Shown: positions 44,564 to 51,708 of the stretch, in pieces | Layout of the letters: the number at the start of each line of letters is the position of its first letter | How positions within the stretch are numbered: position 1 is the stretch's first letter | NCBI GenBank assembly: GCA_019187195.1 | Contig: JABAQT010000002.1 | Span: forward strand, 147,320 to 211,319 | DNA: 64,000 nucleotides | DNA from: Bryobacteraceae bacterium | GTDB taxonomy: Bacteria > Acidobacteriota > Terriglobia > Bryobacterales > Bryobacteraceae | Reading direction: 5' to 3' | Translations under genes and position numbers: made by a program | Notes under the pieces: model-generated | What the model was told of the DNA's origin: nothing | Databases searched by the model: none | What the model saw: the letters and a program-made list of their open reading frames with translations, nothing else

Positions 44564-45535
44564 CTAGAACCGGCCGGGACCTCGGCGCGGCAGCCAGTCG
44601 TCCTTCTTTCCGGGTGCCGAAGGTGAGTCTGTTACATCGCCCCCCATCATCAGTTGCATGGCTTTCAACACTTCGACTTTGTGCGCAAAAATCTGCCGCA
44701 CAATGGCTTCCGACTCTGCGTCGGAAAGATGGATATTGAGTTTCTTCAGTTCATCCCTCATTTGAAGCCCCAACCTCTTTAGATCGCTTGCGGCCAGCCC
44801 CGCCATGGCAACGATGCGGATGCCGACAAAAGTCGCGGCCCACATTGCGATATCTTTGATTGTCTTCAGCAACTGACCCGGGACATGACGGCCCAGCCGT
44901 CCTAAGACCCGGCCAACAAAATGTGCTGTGGCGGCCGACATCAGACTTTGCCCCGCCCCCTCCAGCATCTTATCGACGAATCCCGAAAACAGTTTGTCGT
45001 AGAGCAGCGGCGCGGCCTCCTTCAACATCCGGCGTGCCCGCAGCAACTTCGGCACGTTCCTGATCAGTTCAATGACGTCTACCTCGGAAAATAGGTGAAT
45101 CACGTCGGTGGCGGTCAAAGCCCAGTGAGCAACTGGACCACCAGCCCCAGCCATGATCCCCATGCAAAGCTCTACCTGCATTTGCGCGACGATCATGCTG
45201 CCCCTGGCCCAGTGAGCGCCCGTCTGAAACGCCTCCATCCAGCTTTCTTTCCAAAAGTAGAGTGCCTGGTGCACGTATACCTTTCCGCTTTCGTAATACA
45301 CCACTTCCGCGCTAGGTCCACTACCTCGCACGCGTAGTACAAAGCGGCCGCGGGCGCGAGAGGGGAAGTAGTCACCCACGCGGATCGTCTCGGACCCATT
45401 CCCCGTTACGAAAGTGATCGAATCTGGTGTGCTCGGGATTGCTTGCGCCTCCACGCCTGTGATTTCCCTGCGCTTCGGCTCCACTATCGTCGCAGGACGG
45501 TAAGCATTGACAGTTCTTGACATATAAGTAATCAC
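44564..45535 (-). CDS. Orphan protein with hydrophobic central helices
   Basis: I do not recognise this protein of about 320 residues. After a polar start, SITFVTGNGSETIRVGDYF and RGRFVLRVRGSGPSAEVVYYESGKVYVH suggest a small beta-domain. The middle has hydrophobic runs (SMIVAQMQVELCMGIMAGAGGPVAHWALTA and IAMWAATFVGIRIVAMAGLAA in pieces). The C-terminus is charged, with ELKKLNIHLSDAESEAIV and a basic tail. Codon use is weaker in C-ending codons than its neighbours. The start is doubtful: GTG at 45535 or ATG at 45523 lack a good ribosome site, while an in-frame ATG at 45574 has a strong one but is separated by a TGA. Confidence 0.6.
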   Translation of the reverse strand: MITYMSRTVNAYRPATIVEPKRREITGVEAQAIPSTPDSITFVTGNGSETIRVGDYFPSRARGRFVLRVRGSGPSAEVVYYESGKVYVHQALYFWKESWMEAFQTGAHWARGSMIVAQMQVELCMGIMAGAGGPVAHWALTATDVIHLFSEVDVIELIRNVPKLLRARRMLKEAAPLLYDKLFSGFVDKMLEGAGQSLMSAATAHFVGRVLGRLGRHVPGQLLKTIKDIAMWAATFVGIRIVAMAGLAASDLKRLGLQMRDELKKLNIHLSDAESEAIVRQIFAHKVEVLKAMQLMMGGDVTDSPSAPGKKDDWLPRRGPGRF

Positions 45536-45670
45536 GACAGCCGGACAACTTCACTCGTCCGGCAGCCCCTTCATTTGAAGGACCTCCTGTTTGAGTTACG
45601 GGAATGAGCCCCGAAATCCGTCATGAGTGCGTAAAAATTCTCTTAGGGAACTGTGTAACGGCAAAATGAT

Positions 45671-46048
45671 AATGTCCCTCTTGGCAAAGTAAAAATGTCC
45701 TCTTGACAGCCTCCAACCTGGGAGGATGCCGGAAGGGCAACTACTCGCGACCCAGGCCGGCCGCGACCGGTTGGTAACACTGAAATATGCCAAGAAGCGG
45801 CTAATCACGCAACGAGAGGCGCTAAGGAAGTAACGCTACGCTTATGACCCGGCGGAGCCAGGGGTAATTCATGTGAGCCGTTCAAAGCGGCTACGCGAAG
45901 TCGCTAACGCGCCGGCCGGCTCGTGCCCATGCAGTCTGTTCCTTAGGAGATCCCGTCTCTGCTTCGCTGGCAGGATGAGCTCAACGTGCACTTCCTGGGA
46001 TGCTGGGTCGAAGGGGACATTTCTATCGAGGAGAACATGGGGACATTT
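45671..46048 (+). mobile_element. Decayed insertion element with doubled terminal repeats
   Basis: The left end carries two tandem copies of a 22-24 base motif, each with AATGTCC (45671 and 45694). The right end carries two copies of GGGGACATTTCTA (46013 and 46039), 26 bases apart. The left pair is inverted relative to the right pair. Between them only the N-terminal codons of a transposase-like gene remain. I infer an internally deleted element of about 380 bp; the transposase start resembles ISNCY-type elements, recalled rather than searched. The exact ends and any target duplication cannot be fixed. Confidence 0.65.
45726..45833 (+). pseudogene. Transposase N-terminal remnant
   Basis: A 35-codon frame begins ATG at 45726 with GGAGG directly upstream and reads MPEGQLLATQAGRDRLVTLK, then YAKKRLITQREALRK and a stop. 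The AGRDRLVTLK...LITQREA pattern is the usual start of an insertion-element transposase just before its helix-turn-helix. The rest of the gene is absent, so it is a relic. Confidence 0.6.
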
Positions 46049-46080
46049 CTAAAGAGGCTTGACATAGACAAGACTAACTG

Positions 46081-46109
46081 TTGCCGTTCCGCATACTGGA
46101 TGATATACT
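46081..46109 (+). promoter_or_regulatory. Promoter for the ECF sigma/kinase pair
   Basis: TTGCCG at 46081 and TATACT at 46104 are separated by 17 bases, a good housekeeping-type promoter. Transcription would begin near 46116, only about six bases before the ATG at 46122, so the message would be almost leaderless. A consensus TTGACA at 46059 lies too far upstream to pair with this -10 box. Confidence 0.5.
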
Positions 46110-46121
46110 CTCCTAACCATT

Positions 46122-46718
46122 ATGTCGGACTTGAAGGAACCCCCGGATGGATCGGTTACGGAGTTGCTCAACCGTTGGTCGGCCGGGGATCGTGCCGCGT
46201 TGGACGACCTGATGCCACTAATCTATCGGAAATTGCATAAATTAGCCAGCCGTCAACTCGCCAGCCACGGTTCGAACCACACGCTGCAAGCCACAGCGCT
46301 GCTCCATGAAACCTACGTGCACCTCGCTGGTTCCCCCGGAACGGACTGGCGAGACCGCAATCACTTTCTGTGCGCGGTTTCCAAGGCGATGCGACACATC
46401 CTGGTCGACTACGCCCGTCGTCGCCGGGCAGCCAAACGTGGTGGCATGCTTCAGATTGTCCCGATCCAGGAGGGCATTGATTCGGCGAGTGAATACTCGC
46501 AGGATATCCTCGCGCTAAATGACGGGTTAGCCTTACTCGAAGCGTCTTTTCCCCGGCCAGCCAAAGTGCTCGAACTTCGATATTTCGGCGGCCTTGCCAT
46601 GGAGGAAGTCGCACTGGCGCTGCAAATCTCCCCTGAAACGGCGGGCAGAGACTGCCGCTTCGCGAGGTCCTTCCTCAGGCAGGAACTCAGTCAAGGACAG
46701 TCTCAGGCTAGGCTATGA
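46122..46718 (+). CDS. ECF-type RNA polymerase sigma factor
   Basis: The 198-residue protein has sigma region 2 (LLNRWSAGDRAALDDLMPLIYRKLHKLA), a linker, and region 4 with a helix-turn-helix (LELRYFGGLAMEEVALALQISPETAGRD). The sequence TLQATALLHETYVHLAG and MRHILVDYARRRRAAKRGG are typical of the ECF group common in Acidobacteria and Planctomycetes (TIGR02999 type, from memory). It has no anti-sigma partner; the next gene, overlapping by ATGA, is a Ser/Thr kinase. Such sigma-kinase pairs suggest control by phosphorylation. Confidence 0.87.
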   Translation: MSDLKEPPDGSVTELLNRWSAGDRAALDDLMPLIYRKLHKLASRQLASHGSNHTLQATALLHETYVHLAGSPGTDWRDRNHFLCAVSKAMRHILVDYARRRRAAKRGGMLQIVPIQEGIDSASEYSQDILALNDGLALLEASFPRPAKVLELRYFGGLAMEEVALALQISPETAGRDCRFARSFLRQELSQGQSQARL

Positions 46719-49330
46719 GCCCTGGGCTCGATGACCTGTTTCATCGTGCCGTGAGTTTGGCCCCCGAGGGGCGCTCCGCATTTCTGGACAGTCTTCATCT
46801 GGACAAAGAGACCCGACGCCAACTCGAGTCTTTGCTGTCACACGATGCGGGTGCAACGGAACCACCCTTGCCGCAACACATCGTCACAGCCGCCAACCGC
46901 TTGATCAGTGAATTGGAGCCTGGCGGTATGCGTTGCGGACCATACCGGTTGCTCGAAGTCATCGGTCGAGGTGGAATGGGCGTCGTCTATCTTGCCGAGC
47001 GCGTCGACGGCGAAGTAAACCAAAAAGTGGCGATCAAGCTCCTCCCAATGGGCGCCGGTGAGATCCAACGCGAGCGTTTCCTGCGAGAGCGGCAGATTCT
47101 CGCCTCCCTCGCCCACCCCAACATCGCACACATGCTCGACGCAGGCCACCTCGAAAGCGGCCAACCGTATCTCACGATGGAATACGTGAACGGCAAGCCG
47201 ATCGACCAGTTCGCCGATGGCTTTGCTCCGCGCCAGAAGATCGAGCTGTTCCTCAAAGTCTGCGCTGCTGTCGAATACATGCACCGGAACCTGATCATTC
47301 ATCGCGATCTCAAGCCGGGCAACATCCTGGTTGCTTCCGACGCGGAGCCGAAACTGCTCGACTTCGGCATCGCCAAGTTGTTGGACGTCGCGACCGATTC
47401 CACCCACACGAGCCTGCGAATGATGACTCCGGACTATGCCAGTCCCGAACAGGTGTCCGGCCAGGGCTTTTCCACCGCTACCGATGTCTACTCCCTGGGA
47501 GCGGTCCTCTACAAGCTATTGACCGGAATGCCCGCCCATCAATTCGACTCTAATGCTCCGGAAGCTGTCGCCCTCGTCATCCGGGAAAAAGAGCCGAAAC
47601 AACTCAGTCACTGGGCGCCCGACCTACGTGGCGATCTCGACATCATCCTTTCCAAAGCCCTGCGCAAGAACCCGTTCGAGCGCTACGGTACCGTCGTGCA
47701 GTTCGCCAATGACCTCTCCCGTTATTTGCGCAATGAGCCGGTAACGGCACGCCCGGATTCCTTGCTGTACCGTGCTCGGAAGTTCGCCGTCCGTCACAGG
47801 GGTGGTCTTGCCACCGGTCTCGTCGCAGTCCTCGCACTGTTGTCCGGCGCGGGAATTGCTATCAGACAGGCGACCGTGACGTCGCGCCAGCGCGACCGTG
47901 CCTTGACCGAATTGCGCCGAGCCGAGGCCACCAACGACTTCAGCAGTTACCTGCTTTCCCACGCCACGCCTTCGGTGGACAAGCCGATCTCCCACTCCGA
48001 ACTCCTGGCGCGCGGAGAGGCCCTCATCGACAAGCGTTATAGTGATCCGGACCTCCGCGTCCACCTGCTCATCAACCTCGCGGACCGGTACTTCGAAAAC
48101 CAGCAGTTCACCGACCGCGCTAGGGTTCTGAAAAAGGCTTTCGAAGAATCCCGCCAACTCGTTGATCTGACCCTGCGGTCTGAAGCCGTCTGCCAATGGG
48201 CCAGTCAACTCGCTGAGACTGGCGATCACAAGCAGGCGTTTCAACTTCTGAGCGAGGTCTTCCCGCCCTTGGCTTCTCCGGATCACGCCGCCGTCGAGGC
48301 TCGTTGCCGCGTCATCGAGAGCATTGTCTCCAAGAATTCAGACCCCTGGCGGGCTGTTCGGGCCGCCGGGCGCGCCGTTCTCCTCGAGCGCCGCAGGGGT
48401 GGCTCAGCCATACGCGAACGAGAAGCGTTGATGGCCCTCGCTACCGCCTACAGCCGCGTGCTTCGCTACCAGGAGGCGGACCGGATCTTTGAGCGCGGCC
48501 TGATGCTGCTCGACGCGGGCGGTCCCGACAGTTCTCGTGAAACATCCGTCCTACTGAACAACTGGAGTGCCTTGCTTCAGGATGGCGGGCAGGTCTTGCG
48601 AGCCGCTTTCATTTCCGAACGCGCGGTTCGTATCGCGCGAGCGCTGGACGCAAAGAACGGGGCTTCGTTATCGATGTTGGCAACCTATGGAAGTGCGTTA
48701 CTTAGCTTGGGACGCTATCCCGAGGCGGATCAAGTGATCACCGAGGCTCTGCAAAAAGCGAGAATCTCCGGTTCTACGGCGCGTCTCGTCCCAACTCTAT
48801 ACCTGGCAATGGAATCCGCCTGCGAAACGCGTAACTTCAAACGGGGTGAAATGATCCTGGCCGAAGCAAATTCCGCCTTGAAGGGCCCCTCCTCCAAGTA
48901 CCTTCTGGGAATTGTTGAAACCATGACGGCTCGATTGGCCCTGGAGAAGCAAGATGGAGAGACGGCGCTGGCATGGTCGACCCGCGCTCGCGCGACATTG
49001 GAGACCGCCACGCCGACCCAAATGTCGCTTTCGCGCGCGCTGTACCAACAAGCCCGCGCCCTCAATCAGCTAGGACGCTTTCAGGAAGCGCTGCAAGTTG
49101 CCGGTGCCGCCACTAGCCATGCACGCGTCAGGTCTGGAGGATTCAAGTACACCTATCAGTTGGGAAGGAACCTGCTCGAATTGGCGACGGCCCATGCCGG
49201 TCTTGGCAATACCGCCCAGGCGATTACGACATTGGACGCCGCAACCGAAAATCTGATCGCATCGGCTGGAACCGCATCACGCGCTACGGTACGGGCTGAG
49301 TCGCTTCGCCGGAAATTGGCCCAGCAATGA
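46715..49330 (+). CDS. Transmembrane Ser/Thr protein kinase with TPR sensor region
   Basis: The 871-residue product has a Hanks-type kinase domain at about residues 76-340: glycine loop GRGGMGVVYLAE (84-95), K108 in VAIK, catalytic D198 in IHRDLKPGN, DFG at 216-218 and SPEQV. One membrane helix (GGLATGLVAVLALLSGAG, 363-380) separates it from a region of about 490 residues made of TPR-like helical pairs. It starts at the ATG overlapping the sigma factor stop. The kinase probably phosphorylates the cognate sigma factor or a partner when the TPR region senses a signal. Codon use is weaker in C-ending codons than the flanking genes. Confidence 0.9.
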   Translation: MSPGLDDLFHRAVSLAPEGRSAFLDSLHLDKETRRQLESLLSHDAGATEPPLPQHIVTAANRLISELEPGGMRCGPYRLLEVIGRGGMGVVYLAERVDGEVNQKVAIKLLPMGAGEIQRERFLRERQILASLAHPNIAHMLDAGHLESGQPYLTMEYVNGKPIDQFADGFAPRQKIELFLKVCAAVEYMHRNLIIHRDLKPGNILVASDAEPKLLDFGIAKLLDVATDSTHTSLRMMTPDYASPEQVSGQGFSTATDVYSLGAVLYKLLTGMPAHQFDSNAPEAVALVIREKEPKQLSHWAPDLRGDLDIILSKALRKNPFERYGTVVQFANDLSRYLRNEPVTARPDSLLYRARKFAVRHRGGLATGLVAVLALLSGAGIAIRQATVTSRQRDRALTELRRAEATNDFSSYLLSHATPSVDKPISHSELLARGEALIDKRYSDPDLRVHLLINLADRYFENQQFTDRARVLKKAFEESRQLVDLTLRSEAVCQWASQLAETGDHKQAFQLLSEVFPPLASPDHAAVEARCRVIESIVSKNSDPWRAVRAAGRAVLLERRRGGSAIREREALMALATAYSRVLRYQEADRIFERGLMLLDAGGPDSSRETSVLLNNWSALLQDGGQVLRAAFISERAVRIARALDAKNGASLSMLATYGSALLSLGRYPEADQVITEALQKARISGSTARLVPTLYLAMESACETRNFKRGEMILAEANSALKGPSSKYLLGIVETMTARLALEKQDGETALAWSTRARATLETATPTQMSLSRALYQQARALNQLGRFQEALQVAGAATSHARVRSGGFKYTYQLGRNLLELATAHAGLGNTAQAITTLDAATENLIASAGTASRATVRAESLRRKLAQQ

Positions 49331-49392
49331 AAGTGGTCTCTCTCCAAAGTGATGCTCGGCCTCCTATCCAAGTAAACCTGCGTAGCCCTTGT

Positions 49393-49404
49393 CTGGCCCG
49401 GCTA
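49393..49404. repeat. Direct repeat, right copy
   Basis: CTGGCCCGGCTA here matches 44294-44305 exactly. It overlaps the TAG stop (49402-49404, minus strand) of the phosphatase-superfamily gene. It lies about 60 bp after the end of the kinase gene, so the pair encloses the whole atypical segment. Confidence 0.4.
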
Positions 49405-50502
49405 TCGCTTCCGCATCGCCTCCACCGCCGCGCGATCATGCTCCAGCAGCTTTTCCAGCGTCCCGAAGTCGCGCCAGTGCAAAATACGGTCGAACCCGTA
49501 GAAATCCTTCGAACCGTTCGGCTGCTTCCGCGCCAGCGCCTCGCCCTCCACCAGCACCGCGTCGAGTTCCTTCACCGTCTGCCGGCGCGGCGGCACGCCC
49601 GCCGGCGGATCAATGAGCGCCTCCGCCAGTATCCGCCCGTCGGCATTGGGCGGAGGCTTCACGCCCATCAGGTGACACAGCGTCGGCACGATGTCGATCT
49701 GCTCGGCGTACTCGAAGCGCTGTCCCTTCTTGATGCCCGGCCCCACGGCCACAAGCGGCATCGCCCACGCGTCGCGGTCGTCGAATGGATGCCAGCCGCC
49801 ATCGGACTGGCCGTGGTCCGCGCTCACGAACAGCACCGTCTTTTCCCTTAACCCGAGCTTCTCGACCTCCGCTACGATGCGGCCCAGATACTCATCGGCC
49901 TTGAGCGCGTTCCTGCGGTAAGGCGAGCCCTCCGCCCATATGTTCCCCCGCCATGGCGCCGCCGGGTTCTTCTCGGAACGGCTCATTTCGCCGCCCCGCC
50001 CCGTGTCCTGCAGATGAATCTTCATGAACGCCGGCCGCGCCTTGCTCAGAAATTCGGTGGCCCAGTAGACCACCTCCGCGTCCTCCACCGGAGCCCCGTC
50101 CGACCCTCGCAGGAAGCTCAAATGAAACCCCACGTTCAGGCGCCGGTAGTCGATGTCGTTCGCGGCGTGGGCGGTGATTCTATCCGGATAGAAGCAATCC
50201 TGCACCCACCGCTGGTCCGGCCGCAGCAGCAGCGTGCCCGCCAGTATCGCCGGGTTCGGAATCGACGAGGAGTGATAACGCGCCCACTCCCCGCTCTTGG
50301 GATGCGCCGGAACAATGTTGTACGATCGCTCCCAATACGCCCCCTCCGCCGCCAGCGCCTGGAAATTCTTCATCCCGATACGCTCGGGAGCCTTGAAGCT
50401 GAGCCCGTCGATAAGCAGGATAATCGCGTGTTCCACCCGCCCTCCGGCCGCTGCCGGTAACGCGCTTAGTTGTAGGATCATCACAAATGCAGCCAGTCTC
50501 AT
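49402..50502 (-). CDS. Alkaline-phosphatase-superfamily (sulfatase/phosphodiesterase-like) hydrolase, exported
   Basis: The 366-residue protein has a signal peptide (LAAFVMILQLSALPAAAGG) and the metal-binding fold of the superfamily: AIILLIDGLSF with the first metal Asp, a nucleophile region near SSSIPNPAILAG, LKADEYLGRIVAEVEKLGL, VLFVSADHGQSDGGWHPFDD with Asp and His, and PLVAVGPGIKKG followed by QIDIVPTLCHLMGV. It probably hydrolyses a phosphodiester or sulfate ester outside the cytoplasm. It lacks the CxPSR motif of formylglycine sulfatases, which favours a phosphodiesterase. Confidence 0.8.
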   Translation of the reverse strand: MRLAAFVMILQLSALPAAAGGRVEHAIILLIDGLSFKAPERIGMKNFQALAAEGAYWERSYNIVPAHPKSGEWARYHSSSIPNPAILAGTLLLRPDQRWVQDCFYPDRITAHAANDIDYRRLNVGFHLSFLRGSDGAPVEDAEVVYWATEFLSKARPAFMKIHLQDTGRGGEMSRSEKNPAAPWRGNIWAEGSPYRRNALKADEYLGRIVAEVEKLGLREKTVLFVSADHGQSDGGWHPFDDRDAWAMPLVAVGPGIKKGQRFEYAEQIDIVPTLCHLMGVKPPPNADGRILAEALIDPPAGVPPRRQTVKELDAVLVEGEALARKQPNGSKDFYGFDRILHWRDFGTLEKLLEHDRAAVEAMRKR

Positions 50503-50553
50503 ACCGGATAGTTTGCCGCAAACACCCGCCCCCCGGCTTCGACCGCTCCGGAA

Positions 50554-50979
50554 CTACGACACCCTCGTCCACAACACTTGCACCACCACGTCATCCCCGC
50601 CTACCTTCGTCGGCGTCGATCGCAGCCTCAATTCATCCCCATCCACCGAAAAATACCGCACCTGGTCCATCCCCACCCAGTTCGGAAACAGGCTGAACTC
50701 CACATGGTGCGTCACCTTGTCCTTCTCGATCGTGTAGCGTCCGCCATAGGATATGTAGGTCTCCGCCGCGTGCGCCTTCTCTTCCTTCGTCCCCATCAGC
50801 GGGTCCTGAGCCGCGAAATTCCCCCGCCCCGGCTTCATCAGCGTCACGCACATGTACCCGTCCGCCGAATACATCAGGTACCCCACCACATCCGGACCCC
50901 AGAACTTCCGCTCCACCCCGCCCGGATCCACCGTGAAGTAATCCGTCAGCCGCCATGTGCCGGTAATTTCGCTCCCCAT
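50554..50979 (-). CDS. Lipocalin-like domain protein
   Basis: The 141-residue, leaderless beta-barrel protein opens with ITGTWRLTDYFTVDPGG and continues with GYLMYSADGYMCVTLMKPGR, YGGRYTIEKDKVTHHVEFSLFPNWVG in pieces, and DELRLRSTPTKVGGDDVVVQVLWTR. GTWRL and YSADGYM are typical of the bacterial Lipocalin_5 family, which binds small hydrophobic molecules or acts in modification enzymes. The gene is downstream of nth on the minus strand, 16 bp apart. Confidence 0.82.
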   Translation of the reverse strand: MGSEITGTWRLTDYFTVDPGGVERKFWGPDVVGYLMYSADGYMCVTLMKPGRGNFAAQDPLMGTKEEKAHAAETYISYGGRYTIEKDKVTHHVEFSLFPNWVGMDQVRYFSVDGDELRLRSTPTKVGGDDVVVQVLWTRVS

Positions 50980-50995
50980 ACTGCTCCTTCTGCTC

Positions 50996-51691
50996 TCACT
51001 CCATGGACGCCATCACCTTGTCCTTGGAATAACACAGGCTGTTCACGGGACACTCGCCGCACTTCGGCTTCCGCGCCACGCAGATGTTCCGTCCAAAAAG
51101 AATCACCTGGTGCGCAAACAGGATCCATCGCTCCCGTGGAATCGTCTTCATCAGGTCCCGCTCGATCTTCACCGGATCCTGGTTCCGCGTCAGGTCGAGC
51201 CGGTAGGAAACCCGCTGCACGTGCGTATCCACCACCACCCCCGCCGCGATTCCGTACGCCGTCCCCAGCACCACGTTCGCCGTCTTGCGCGCCGCGCCCG
51301 GTATCGTCAACATCTCTTCCATCGTGCGCGGAACCTCTCCCTGAAAGTCATTCATCACCTTCCGCGCCGCCCCGATCACCGATTTCGCCTTGTTGTTGAA
51401 GAATCCCGTCGAACGGATATCGTTCGCCAACTCCTCCTGGCTCACCGCCGCGAAATCCGCTATCTCCGGGTACTTCGCAAACAGCCCCGGCGTCACCTTG
51501 TTCACCCGCTCATCCGTACACTGCGCCGAAAGAATCGTCGCCACCAGCAGTTGCCAGGCGTTGTCATGGTGCAGCGCGCATGTCGCGTCCGGATACAGCT
51601 TGTCCAACTCCGCGAGAATCCGCTCCAGGCGCGCCTTCCGCTCCGCCGCCGTCTTCGGCTTCGCTACCGTAATGGTCCTGACCGCTCGCAA
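50996..51691 (-). CDS. nth: Endonuclease III
   Basis: This base-excision repair glycosylase/AP lyase removes oxidised pyrimidines. The 231-residue product has QLLVATILSAQCTDERVNKVTPGLF, a helix-hairpin-helix with the catalytic Lys (MLTIPGAARKTANVVLGTAYG), the catalytic Asp in VVDTHVQRVSYRLDLT, and a 4Fe-4S loop with cysteines in C-x6-C-x2-C-x5-C spacing (CVARKPKCGECPVNSLC). The start is uncertain; TTG at 51691 leaves only 17 bp to the divergent gene. AP endonuclease IV is encoded about 35 kb away. Confidence 0.92.
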   Translation of the reverse strand: MRAVRTITVAKPKTAAERKARLERILAELDKLYPDATCALHHDNAWQLLVATILSAQCTDERVNKVTPGLFAKYPEIADFAAVSQEELANDIRSTGFFNNKAKSVIGAARKVMNDFQGEVPRTMEEMLTIPGAARKTANVVLGTAYGIAAGVVVDTHVQRVSYRLDLTRNQDPVKIERDLMKTIPRERWILFAHQVILFGRNICVARKPKCGECPVNSLCYSKDKVMASME

Positions 51692-51708
51692 GCCCTTAAA
51701 ATAGCACA

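Noticed and set aside
45533..45574. Selenocysteine recoding at the TGA upstream of the orphan protein
   Set aside because: No redox motif surrounds the TGA, no hairpin is evident just after it, and nonsense mutation or re-initiation is simpler.
45596..45808. A 70-codon minus-strand frame across the insertion-element left end
   Set aside because: It spans the repeated end sequence; its composition is not protein-like and it conflicts with the transposase remnant on the plus strand.
46059..46109. TTGACA at 46059 as the -35 box for the sigma/kinase promoter
   Set aside because: It is 39 bases from the TATACT box; TTGCCG at 46081 has the right 17-base spacing.
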